From an uncultured Bacteroidota bacterium (GTDB lineage Bacteria; Bacteroidota; Bacteroidia; Bacteroidales; SZUA-534): a stretch of DNA of 5,782 nt. Where the stretch lies: contig CALBPW010000134.1 in assembly GCA_937899145.1 (NCBI GenBank), positions 1-5,782 of the forward strand, given 5' to 3'. The notes below the pieces were generated by a model. That model saw only the letters and a program-made list of their open reading frames with translations, was not told the DNA's origin and searched no databases. A program made the translations under genes and the position numbers. Below, piece by piece: positions 1 to 5,751 of this stretch (the stretch's first letter is position 1; the number at the start of each line of letters is the position of its first letter).

Positions 1-1
1 T

Positions 2-799
2 AATAATATTCCAAAAAATATAAGTAATCTAAATATTCCAAATAATAATATTAATTTATTTAATATTAATAAAAATATTTTCTATAATAATAATTATATC
101 AATTTAATAAATCCACTCAATCAAAATAAAAATAATCAAAATGAAGAAATCAATAATTCTGAGTGTGATAAAAATGTTCAAACAAATAATATAATTAATA
201 ATAATGATATTAATAATTTAGAAGATGATAAAGAAAATTCCAATTCAGATGATTATTTAGTAAAAATGTTTGGAAGATTAGGGTGGATATGCAGACAATG
301 TAATAATTTCAATTTTGAAACAAGAAACAGATGTAATAGATGTCAAGTCATAAAAATGCCCAAAACAAAAGAAGAAATAAATAAAAAGAAAGAAAAAAAG
401 AATAAAAAGAAAGCAAAAGAAAGAAAGACAGATTGGCTTTGTCTTAATTGTCAAAATTTGAATTATGGTTTTCGCAAAAATTGTAATAGATGTAAAATTG
501 AAAGAAAGCCAGAATTCCCTTCAATACAGTTAGAACCAAATCAAAAGATAAATGGAGTTAATAATAATATGATTTTGATGAATAATTTTAATAGAATAAA
601 AACGGCTATGAATAATAATAACATGCAAAGTAATGTAAATAATATGGTTAGTAATGATATAAATACAAACAGTAATAAGTTCAATTATAATTATGATAAA
701 CAACCTATTATTCCAATCAGCGAAGATGTGGTGCTTAAAGCTAAAACAACCGAAAAAATCCAACCATATTCGTTTGTAATGTGGACTATATCGCTATAA
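2..799 (+). CDS. Asn-rich protein with two RanBP2-type zinc fingers, 5' partial, eukaryote-like
   Basis: The frame is open from base 2 to the TAA at 797-799, so the gene starts outside the window; the ATG at 266 is only the first internal Met. The first ~88 residues are low complexity, dominated by Asn and Ile. Counting from Met(266), finger 1 has Cys 9, 12, 23 and 26 and finger 2 begins with Asp-Trp-x-Cys; both fit W-x-C-x2-C-x3-N-x6-C-x2-C. A Lys-rich linker separates them and a second Asn-rich tract follows. Both fingers keep an aromatic after the central Asn, an Arg, and Asn after the third Cys, as in RNA-binding ZRANB2-type fingers, and lack the Thr-Phe pair of ubiquitin-binding NZF fingers. 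Single-stranded RNA binding is thus inferred. GC of bases 1-720 is about 20% by hand count, far below the neighbours. An AT-rich protist or anaerobic fungus is a plausible source. The last ~27 residues may belong to a different, bacterial gene. Confidence 0.7.
   Translation, partial: NNIPKNISNLNIPNNNINLFNINKNIFYNNNYINLINPLNQNKNNQNEEINNSECDKNVQTNNIINNNDINNLEDDKENSNSDDYLVKMFGRLGWICRQCNNFNFETRNRCNRCQVIKMPKTKEEINKKKEKKNKKKAKERKTDWLCLNCQNLNYGFRKNCNRCKIERKPEFPSIQLEPNQKINGVNNNMILMNNFNRIKTAMNNNNMQSNVNNMVSNDINTNSNKFNYNYDKQPIIPISEDVVLKAKTTEKIQPYSFVMWTISL
700..722. other. Compositional junction, possible chimeric or insertion breakpoint
   Basis: Left of this zone the DNA is about 20% GC and full of AAT/AAC codons. 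Right of it, codons such as GTG, GTG, CTT, GCT, ACC and TCG appear, GC rises to about 35%, and a bacterial terminator follows at 819. The exact breakpoint cannot be fixed by eye. No insertion sequence ends, target duplication or att-like repeat is visible here. Confidence 0.5.
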
Positions 800-818
800 A
801 TAATTGATTAATAAATAG

Positions 819-856
819 AAAAATGCGGCAGGCGGTTGTGCTTGTCGCATTTTTTT
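819..856 (+). terminator. Rho-independent terminator downstream of the frame ending at 799
   Basis: Arms 819-833 and 840-854 pair over 15 positions (two are G-T pairs) around a six-base loop (834-839), followed by a T run at 850-856. It lies 20 bases after the stop at 799 and insulates nadA from upstream transcription. Its bacterial form suggests that the 3' end of the preceding frame is also bacterial. Confidence 0.8.
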
Positions 857-889
857 GTTTGCCAAATATTCTGACACACATTTTTAGTG

Positions 890-897
890 TACATTTG
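890..897 (+). promoter_or_regulatory. Bacteroidota -7 box (TAnnTTTG) for nadA
   Basis: TACATTTG matches the Bacteroidota primary sigma -7 consensus exactly. It lies 40 bases before the nadA ATG, which predicts a short leader of roughly 30 bases. TTTG copies at 854-857 and 858-861 are somewhat too far upstream to be a standard -33 box, so that half is weak or absent. Confidence 0.6.
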
Positions 898-937
898 CAA
901 GCAAAATAGAATGTGAAAGTTTTTAAAACATAAATAT

Positions 938-1855
938 ATGACGACCAGTGAATTACAAGCTGAAATTTTACGCCTTAAGAAAGAACGGGGCATTTGTATT
1001 TTAGCTCATGCTTATCAGAGTCATGATATTTGGGAAGTTGCTGATTATGTGGGCGATTCGTTCGGGCTTAGCCAAAAAGCCGCCATTGCCGGTGCTGATA
1101 CAATACTGATGTGTGGCGTTAGGTTTATGGCAGAAACAGTGAAAATTCTTGCTCCACAAAAGCGGGTGCTGCTTTCGAGCAGTGAGGCTGGTTGTCCAAT
1201 GGCAGAGCAAATTAGCAGGGAACGGCTGCAATTGATTAAGGCTGATAACCCTGATTATATGGTTGTTGCGTATATCAATACAACTGCCGAACTGAAAACA
1301 GAATGTGATGTTTGTGTAACATCATCGTCGGCGGTGAACGTTATTCGCGCCATCAAGAATAAAAAGATTCTTTTTATTCCTGATTGCAATTTGGGCGCAT
1401 GGGTTCAGAAACAAGTGCCCGACAAGCAATTCCGATTTGTTCAGGGAGGTTGCCCAACACATTTGCGAATGTCGGTTGCCGATGTGCAACGTGCACGCAA
1501 GTCGCACCCTGAGGCTCTATTGCTTGTTCATCCTGAATGTCAACCAGCGGTTACGGCTTTGGCCGATTTTGTTGGCAGTACAACTGAAATTATCGGCTTT
1601 GCTAAAAAAGATGACCATAAGCAGTTTATTATTGGCACTGAAAATAGTATTGTGCAACATTTGCAATTCGAAAATCAAGAAAAACAGTTTTTCCCATTGT
1701 CGAAAGATTGCGTCTGCCATAATATGAGGCTTACAACGCTTGGCGATGTTTATCATTGCGTTGCTGGCACTGGCGGTGAGGAGATAACATTGGACGAAAC
1801 AACACGGTTAGCTGCCAAGCGTAGTATTGATGCGATGTTGGAGTTAGGAAAATAA
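938..1855 (+). CDS. nadA: Quinolinate synthase NadA
   Basis: Makes quinolinate from iminoaspartate and dihydroxyacetone phosphate in the cytoplasm, the second step of de novo NAD synthesis, using a [4Fe-4S] cluster. The 305 residues match the compact three-cysteine NadA form. The three cluster ligands are visible at the expected spacing of about 86-88 residues: Cys86 in EAGCPMA, Cys172 in GGCPTH and Cys260 in VCHNM. Substrate-site motifs are also present: HAYQ (24-27), VGDS (38-41), CGVRFMAET (59-67), YINT (112-115), HPEC (198-201) and GSTTEI (213-218). The ATG at 938 places HAYQ at the usual distance from the N terminus; no Shine-Dalgarno is seen, as is common in Bacteroidota. It stands alone between two terminators; nadB and nadC, often linked to nadA, are not in this window. 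It appears intact. Confidence 0.97.
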   Translation: MTTSELQAEILRLKKERGICILAHAYQSHDIWEVADYVGDSFGLSQKAAIAGADTILMCGVRFMAETVKILAPQKRVLLSSSEAGCPMAEQISRERLQLIKADNPDYMVVAYINTTAELKTECDVCVTSSSAVNVIRAIKNKKILFIPDCNLGAWVQKQVPDKQFRFVQGGCPTHLRMSVADVQRARKSHPEALLLVHPECQPAVTALADFVGSTTEIIGFAKKDDHKQFIIGTENSIVQHLQFENQEKQFFPLSKDCVCHNMRLTTLGDVYHCVAGTGGEEITLDETTRLAAKRSIDAMLELGK

Positions 1856-1901
1856 AAAAAAACAGAAGAACGGACATAAAATGTTGTTCTTCTGTTTTTT
1901 T
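1856..1901. terminator. Strong, probably bidirectional terminator between convergent genes
   Basis: Arms 1856-1871 and 1886-1901 are perfect 16-base inverted repeats; the loop contains a further ACAT/ATGT pair (1874-1877 with 1881-1884). A T run ends the right arm and an A run precedes the left arm, so the hairpin has a U tract whichever strand is transcribed. It lies directly after the nadA stop and 35 bases beyond the stop of the minus-strand lipoprotein gene. Confidence 0.88.
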
Positions 1902-1935
1902 AACAAATTAAGGTTGTTGACCGGCTTCCCACTTG

Positions 1936-3141
1936 TTATGGCGCGGGAATCTCAAATGCTGTTACCGACGTATCCCAACCTGTTATCTCGCTGTCAGAAA
2001 GGTATGATGACTTGTAAACCACGTTGTTGCTCTCGTTGACGTAGAATTCCATATTCGTATTGAGAACATTAATACCTTCATATTTAACACACTCAACGCC
2101 GCACACTGTAAGCGTTTCATTTGTCGGGTTACATTCGCTGTAGCAATCGCCTTTGGGTGTTGAGTTGCTGAAAATGAAACTGAAATCGCAATTTTGGGCA
2201 AAATAGTCGAAATCTTCCCAGTGGCTTTCATCTAAAACCGATGTCCATTCTTCGTCACCGTCATATTTAACCATCGCCTTTTGCGTTGTGCCGTCGGCGT
2301 TGAATTTCCAATACGAGTAGTCGCCTGTTCCACTGGTACACATCCACTCGTTGCCTAACTTGATGATGGTGGTGTTTGTGGTCCATGTACCCATGAAGTT
2401 TGTTACATCTGAGGTCGTTATTTTCAGATTTGTAGGCAAATCCATCTGATATTTTCTGTAGTTTGGCAACGATAGTGTTGCTCCTGTTGTGAATGTCAGG
2501 GTTTCAAATTCTACGCCTGCTCCGTTGTAATAGAGGCACATATCAGTTTCGTCGTCCATATAAAAGGTATAGCTGGAGTACGTGTATTCGGTGCATTGGC
2601 GGCCGGCGTATGTTCTGGAGCCAACTTTTGTCCAGTTATTGGTGGTATAGCTTGAGTTGGCCACACCCCACGATGGCGGTGCAAAATAAACCATTGTGCT
2701 GAAACTGCTTTTGAAACATTCGTCGGCTGGTTTGTTGCGGTCCTTGTAAACACGACTTGTGTAGCGCCATGCGTTTTTAACATATTTGTATAGTTGGCCT
2801 CCGTCGACCGAGAAATCATAATAAGAAAGCTCACCATCAAATCCGGCGACTGAATCGTAAACTTGAATTGCGTTATTTGTTGCGGTGAAATTGTAAAGAG
2901 AAACATCTCCGTTATATGTTTGGCGAGTTTGCGTGCTTACACCATTTTTGGCAACCAATTTGTAGAATTTGTCGCGCCAGTCGATATTGCCATCGGCGTT
3001 GAAATCGTCGGCATTAATTGGATTTACTACTGATGTTGAGTCTGAATCGTTATTTTCCTCCTCGTCGTTATTTTCTTCCTGATTGTTGTTTTCTTCTTGA
3101 TTATCAACATAGTCGTTGTCGCCTGAATTTCCGTTTTGCAA
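1936..3141 (-). CDS. Second half of split lipoprotein gene; duplicated beta-rich modules, no ATG start
   Basis: The 401-residue product is counted from the TTG at 3139-3141, the only start-like codon of note; the frame is actually open up to 3255 with no ATG or GTG there. Residues 8-35 form an acidic Asn/Glu linker with three hexapeptide repeats. Residues 46-57 form a calcium-loop motif, D-x-N-x-D-G-x-I-D-x-x-D. Two modules follow: about 55-230 and 240-401. They share SYYDFSVDGG (106) with SYWKFNADGT (276), then YAGRQC (178) with VCGVEC (346), each followed by an FYxxxE/D strand and a final T-x-F/L-x-(I/L)-P. I do not recognise a named family. It is rich in Tyr, Thr, Asn and Trp like secreted Bacteroidota beta-sandwich proteins. 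With no signal peptide, it makes sense only as a continuation of the upstream half, probably displayed on the outer membrane. Confidence 0.6.
   Translation of the reverse strand: MQNGNSGDNDYVDNQEENNNQEENNDEEENNDSDSTSVVNPINADDFNADGNIDWRDKFYKLVAKNGVSTQTRQTYNGDVSLYNFTATNNAIQVYDSVAGFDGELSYYDFSVDGGQLYKYVKNAWRYTSRVYKDRNKPADECFKSSFSTMVYFAPPSWGVANSSYTTNNWTKVGSRTYAGRQCTEYTYSSYTFYMDDETDMCLYYNGAGVEFETLTFTTGATLSLPNYRKYQMDLPTNLKITTSDVTNFMGTWTTNTTIIKLGNEWMCTSGTGDYSYWKFNADGTTQKAMVKYDGDEEWTSVLDESHWEDFDYFAQNCDFSFIFSNSTPKGDCYSECNPTNETLTVCGVECVKYEGINVLNTNMEFYVNESNNVVYKSSYLSDSEITGWDTSVTAFEIPAP
2971..3006 (-). other. Dockerin/EF-hand-like calcium-binding loop in the lipoprotein
   Basis: Encodes a 12-residue loop with Asp1, Asn3, Asp5, Gly6, Ile8, Asp9 and Asp12, followed by a helix-like segment (KFYKL). 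This fits the dockerin F-hand pattern D-x-N-x-D-G-x-I-(N/D)-x-x-D. Only one copy is seen, whereas true dockerins have two, so calcium-stabilised folding is a safer inference than cohesin binding. Confidence 0.5.
3049..3102 (-). repeat. Three tandem 18-base units encoding NQEENN-type hexapeptides
   Basis: Units 3049-3066, 3067-3084 and 3085-3102 are close copies. On the minus strand they encode NQEENN, NQEENN and DEEENN. The repeat forms a flexible acidic linker between the N-terminal part and the calcium loop and could vary in copy number between strains. Confidence 0.85.
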
Positions 3142-3255
3142 GATGCGCTCAAAGGTTGTGCAACCGTCATGGTTGTATGAGAATTTGTACAGATTTCCGT
3201 TGATTTCTTTTGCAAACTCATCGTAATTAGTTTCAGTGAATTCGTTATTTAGAAG

Positions 3256-3942
3256 TTATTCGCAGTATTTGTCAAATACTTCGTAATCAAGTTGTTTGTA
3301 TAGGTATATACGATTGCCCGTGGTGTCGGTGGTATAGAGGTCGAATATGGTGTTAAGCTCGGGAAATGCTTGTATCCAAGGCGATGAGCTTTTTATTTGC
3401 GACCAAGAGGCAAAGATTTTTGTGTTTTGCTGATTTTTCAAATCTTCGGCATATTGTTTTTGCGCGGCGTCTTTTTTGAAACTGCTAAATTCGGTTTTTC
3501 GGTAAAGATAGCATCCGTTGCCAAATTGAAATTCATATTTAACTCCGTCTGAATCAACCTTATACGCCTGAAAGCAATCGTCTTTGTAGGTAAGGATATA
3601 GTTGTTGGAAATTATTTTTTTGATGTATGCGGCAATTTCGTCATCAGTGGTGGCGCGTTCAAAGCACACTTCTTCAATATTGTTGCCATCAACAACACCT
3701 GTTGCTACAGTACTGTAATTCAAGTCGTTAGATACGGCATCAAATTCGTTGATGAATGAGGCTTTGTTACTCAGAGTGTTCCAAGAGGTGGTGCCATAAT
3801 CGGTGGTGGTTCCGCCCATATTGTTGACGTAGGAGTATTCGCTTTCCTTTTTGTCGTTGACTAAATCGTCTAAATCACAAGCGTAAAATGTGCAGCCAAT
3901 TATGGTGGCACAAGCAATGGTTAGTAATTTGATTGTTTTCAT
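3256..3942 (-). CDS. Lipoprotein, N-terminal half of the interrupted gene
   Basis: The 228-residue product starts at ATG 3942 with a type II signal peptide: Lys2 and Lys5, a hydrophobic stretch, and two lipobox candidates, IIGC ending at Cys17 (better consensus) and FYAC ending at Cys22. Cys22 is followed by Asp-Leu-Asp-Asp, resembling the acidic export signal of surface-exposed Bacteroidota lipoproteins, so display on the outer face of the outer membrane is inferred. The rest has no motif I recognise; it contains four Cys after residue 90 and a Lys/Gln-rich helical stretch near 155-172. It ends in a helix-like segment (...EVFDKYCE) cut by TAA, and the frame continues downstream, so the true C terminus is probably not here. 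An exact TAnnTTTG box lies 35 bases upstream of the ATG. Confidence 0.75.
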   Translation of the reverse strand: MKTIKLLTIACATIIGCTFYACDLDDLVNDKKESEYSYVNNMGGTTTDYGTTSWNTLSNKASFINEFDAVSNDLNYSTVATGVVDGNNIEEVCFERATTDDEIAAYIKKIISNNYILTYKDDCFQAYKVDSDGVKYEFQFGNGCYLYRKTEFSSFKKDAAQKQYAEDLKNQQNTKIFASWSQIKSSSPWIQAFPELNTIFDLYTTDTTGNRIYLYKQLDYEVFDKYCE

Positions 3943-3976
3943 AATTTTATAGTTTAAAAGGGTAACATTTTCGATT

Positions 3977-4005
3977 CAAATATAAATAAAAAATTGATTC
4001 TCAAA
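3977..4005 (-). promoter_or_regulatory. Bacteroidota promoter for the lipoprotein gene
   Basis: On the minus strand TATATTTG (3984 to 3977) matches TAnnTTTG exactly, and TTTG (4005 to 4002) lies 17 bases upstream as a possible -33 box. Predicted initiation is just downstream, giving a leader of roughly 30 bases before the ATG at 3942. Confidence 0.6.
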
Positions 4006-4016
4006 CTACTATCGCA

Positions 4017-4070
4017 TAAAAATCTGAAAAACAATCCGATACTTATCTATCGTTCGTTTTTCAGACTTTA
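4017..4070 (-). terminator. Probable terminator of the SPFH lipoprotein gene
   Basis: Nine-base perfect arms, CTGAAAAAC (4024-4032) and GTTTTTCAG (4056-4064), extend outward with one mismatch. They enclose a second small stem, GATA (4038-4041) with TATC (4048-4051). On the minus strand the structure is followed by ATTTTTA. It is AT-rich and about 95 bases past the stop at 4161, so termination is plausible but not certain. Confidence 0.45.
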
Positions 4071-4093
4071 AATAAAGTTGTAATCTGTTGAGG

Positions 4094-4141
4094 ACTTAAA
4101 TTTAAGTTTGGAAAGTGCGCAAGTTTTCAACTTAAAAACTT
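4094..4141. repeat. Palindrome and hairpin in the 3' flank of the SPFH gene
   Basis: ACTTAAATTTAAGT (4094-4107) is a perfect 14-base palindrome. AAGTTTT (4121-4127) and AAAACTT (4135-4141) form a 7-base stem with a 7-base loop, only 20 bases past the SPFH stop codon. These may be mRNA 3'-end structures or operator-like sites; no function can be assigned. Confidence 0.4.
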
Positions 4142-4160
4142 ATAACTTTAGGCATTTATC

Positions 4161-4976
4161 TCACTTTCCTGTGTTTAAGTTTATCAACGGAATATTGCTG
4201 CCGCCAGTGTAAACAGGCAGTTTGCCGTCCCATTTGTCGAGAGCGTATTGGCGCACTAATAGCTCGTTGAGGCTGGCGGCCACAGTGCGGTTGTAGTAGG
4301 CCTCACCATCGGCTTTTATTTTCAAGGCTTTTGCTTCGCCTTCGGCTTGTGCAATGGCTATTTTAGCTTGCGCCTCAGCTTTTTTAACCTCATTTTCAGC
4401 TTTTAAGCTCTCCTGAATAGCATTGTTTTTGGCTTCAATAGCCGCTGACAGCGATTCGGGCGGAGTTATTTGCGAAGTAAATTCTGACACAATAAATCCC
4501 TCTTTCAGCAGAGCGCTGTCGAGCATTATTCTTACTTCGGCTTCAAATTTGGCGCGGTTTGCCATCAACTCGTCTGAAGTGTATTTGTTAGCCGATATGC
4601 GGTAGGCATCGTACACAACGGTTTTCATATAGCCATCTTCAATTTTGCGCAAATCGACACGGTATTTTGAAAAAACCTTTACCACCATATCGCGGCGGAT
4701 TTGGTAAGCCAATCGCGGGTCCATTTTAAATACAGCGGCATCCTTTGTGGTAACGGTAAATGGGGTATAATCAACACGCTGAATATTAACAGGATACGAG
4801 TAAACTGATGTTGTTATAGGGTTATAGACTACCCAGCCGGTTATTGGTACGGCTTGCAATTCGCCTTGCTCGGTAACTGAGAATTTTTTGAACTTGATTC
4901 CGGCCTCGGAGGAATCGACAACTGCGCAACTTGTGAATAATGTTGCAATTAGAATAAGTGGAATTAAACGTTTCAT
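4161..4976 (-). CDS. SPFH/band 7 (prohibitin-like) lipoprotein
   Basis: The 271-residue product has a lipoprotein signal: Lys2-Arg3, a hydrophobic core and the lipobox-like FTSC ending at Cys17. It should therefore be lipid-anchored in the envelope rather than held by a transmembrane helix as in HflK/HflC or prohibitin. Residues ~25-175 form the SPFH domain, with GWVVYNPITTSVYSYPV near 47-63, TKDAAVFKMDPRLAYQI near 77-93 and a second half ending in SQITPPESL (168-176). Residues ~178-226 are a long Ala/Glu/Lys-rich heptad-like helix with EAQAKIAIAQAEGEAKA, the usual oligomerising coiled coil. The tail (227-271) is short and polar. Family members assemble into membrane rings or scaffolds; substrate or partner is unknown here. 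It starts at ATG 4976, with a candidate promoter in the 130-base gap upstream. The neighbouring phospholipase hints at a membrane-related role, but the linkage may be incidental. Confidence 0.9.
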   Translation of the reverse strand: MKRLIPLILIATLFTSCAVVDSSEAGIKFKKFSVTEQGELQAVPITGWVVYNPITTSVYSYPVNIQRVDYTPFTVTTKDAAVFKMDPRLAYQIRRDMVVKVFSKYRVDLRKIEDGYMKTVVYDAYRISANKYTSDELMANRAKFEAEVRIMLDSALLKEGFIVSEFTSQITPPESLSAAIEAKNNAIQESLKAENEVKKAEAQAKIAIAQAEGEAKALKIKADGEAYYNRTVAASLNELLVRQYALDKWDGKLPVYTGGSNIPLINLNTGK

Positions 4977-5054
4977 AATTTATGATTTTGTTTATGTTGG
5001 TTATCTCGCTTTGTATTTTTGTTTGTTTTCTGTTTCGCCTATTAAGCAATTCGT

Positions 5055-5062
5055 CAAAATTA
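5055..5062 (-). promoter_or_regulatory. Candidate -7 box for the SPFH lipoprotein gene
   Basis: Minus-strand TAATTTTG (5062 to 5055) fits TAnnTTTG. No clear TTTG box is found 17-21 bases further upstream. It would give a leader of about 70 bases, longer than for the other genes here. No terminator is seen after the patatin gene, so co-transcription from upstream is also possible. Confidence 0.4.
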
Positions 5063-5064
5063 AA

Positions 5065-5076
5065 ATATTGCAATAT
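5065..5076. promoter_or_regulatory. Perfect 12-base palindrome ATATTGCAATAT next to the promoter
   Basis: The palindrome abuts the upstream edge of the candidate -7 box, inside the spacer region where a dimeric regulator could act. AT-rich palindromes of this length also arise by chance, and no regulator gene is in the window. Confidence 0.3.
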
Positions 5077-5106
5077 AGTTAAATTCTGACACTAAATTGT
5101 TGTAAC

Positions 5107-5751
5107 TTATTTTGATATAAATGCTTGAATTTCTTTCAGATGTGATGTCGCTTCTTTTCTTCCGATTTGGTAAACGCGTTCTAATTCATCGGGGTTGCGT
5201 TCCGTTCTACTTATGTTAAGCGGCTCGGGCGGACGAATTACCAACAGCGCCCCTGATTTTTCGCGTTCTGCGATTTCTTGCATTTGCTGATTGTATTTGA
5301 AATGGCGCATTTTCATCGCTTCAATAATTTTGGGGTATCGGTGTAAAAATAGCCGTATAAAAATGATTGCAGAACTTTTCTTTTTAACATAATTTGCAGG
5401 TTGAGTAAGTATAATCAAGTTTTTGTTGTAACCAATACTTTCCATAAAATTGAAAGGCACAGAATCAACAATTCCGCCATCAAGTAGTTTCAGCCCATCA
5501 ATTTCAACAGGTTTTGAAACTATCGGCATTGAAGCCGATGCTTGCATCCATTTGATGTCGGTAGCTTCGCCATCAGTACATTTATGATAAATAATTTCAC
5601 CAGTTTCGATGTTTGTTGCGCCAACGTAAAATTCCATCGGATTTTGGCTGAATGTGGTGCGGTCGAAAGGGTCGAGAGCATCTGGCAACTCGCGATAGCA
5701 GAAGTCGGCGCCATAAAGGTCGCCGGTTTTTAGTAGCGAGCGGAGGGCGCC
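5107..5751 (-). CDS. Patatin-like phospholipase (YjjU type), N-terminus missing
   Basis: Patatin-like lipid acyl hydrolases cleave acyl esters with a Ser-Asp dyad. The visible part begins with LRSLLKTGDLYGADF (about 5745 down to 5701) and contains DPFD, then WMQASASMPIVSKPVEIDG and LLDGGIVDSVPF, whose DGG Asp (codon 5479-5481) is the catalytic aspartate. The C-terminal part (RHFKYNQQ..., VIRPPEPL, SRTERNPDELERVY..GRKEA) matches the YjjU-like family tail. The glycine-rich oxyanion loop and the GxSxG nucleophile should lie upstream and are absent. The frame runs into TGA at 5752-5754, where the DNA becomes GC-rich, so the sequence there is probably not the genuine gene. The TTG at 5686-5688 is a possible start codon but lies inside conserved sequence, so I do not accept it as the true start. 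The stop TAA is 130 bases from the SPFH start codon. Confidence 0.85.
   Translation of the reverse strand, partial: GALRSLLKTGDLYGADFCYRELPDALDPFDRTTFSQNPMEFYVGATNIETGEIIYHKCTDGEATDIKWMQASASMPIVSKPVEIDGLKLLDGGIVDSVPFNFMESIGYNKNLIILTQPANYVKKKSSAIIFIRLFLHRYPKIIEAMKMRHFKYNQQMQEIAEREKSGALLVIRPPEPLNISRTERNPDELERVYQIGRKEATSHLKEIQAFISK

Larger units (their letters stand above)
1936..3942 (-). pseudogene. Complete frame of a large surface lipoprotein gene interrupted by one in-frame TAA
   Basis: Reading from the ATG at 3942, the frame stops at TAA 3256-3258 and then stays open in the same frame for another ~440 codons to TAA 1936-1938. Ignoring that single stop, the product would be about 670 residues: a lipoprotein signal, an N-terminal domain, an acidic Asn/Glu linker, a calcium-loop motif and two beta-rich modules. 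The section after the stop has no ATG or GTG and no signal peptide. A recent nonsense change (GAA, CAA or AAA to TAA), a sequence error, or translational readthrough would each explain it. Two separate genes is the less likely alternative. The function is unknown. Confidence 0.6.

Noticed and set aside
1..250. Dense AAT/ATT triplets suggesting a microsatellite or repeat array
   Set aside because: The triplets are irregular and mixed with other codons in a continuous open frame; they are better explained as codons for an Asn/Ile-rich protein.
530..763. Minus-strand frame rich in Ile and His opposite the zinc-finger gene
   Set aside because: It is the expected complement of AAT-rich codons and lacks any motif.
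876..890. Small inverted repeat ACAC/GTGT upstream of nadA as an NAD-responsive operator or riboswitch
   Set aside because: Only four base pairs; no recognisable NAD riboswitch elements, and the leader predicted from the -7 box is too short for one.
1001..1756. Antisense and shifted frames over nadA
   Set aside because: They overlap an intact, strongly conserved gene and show no protein-family features.
2511..2906. A 131-codon minus-strand frame inside the lipoprotein gene
   Set aside because: It overlaps the lipoprotein frame on the same strand, has no recognisable motif or start context, and looks like an incidental shifted reading.
3256..3258. Reassigned TAA codon (alternative genetic code)
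   Set aside because: TAA is also the natural stop of nadA, the patatin gene and the lipoprotein gene at its proper end, and I know of no bacterial code that reads TAA as sense.
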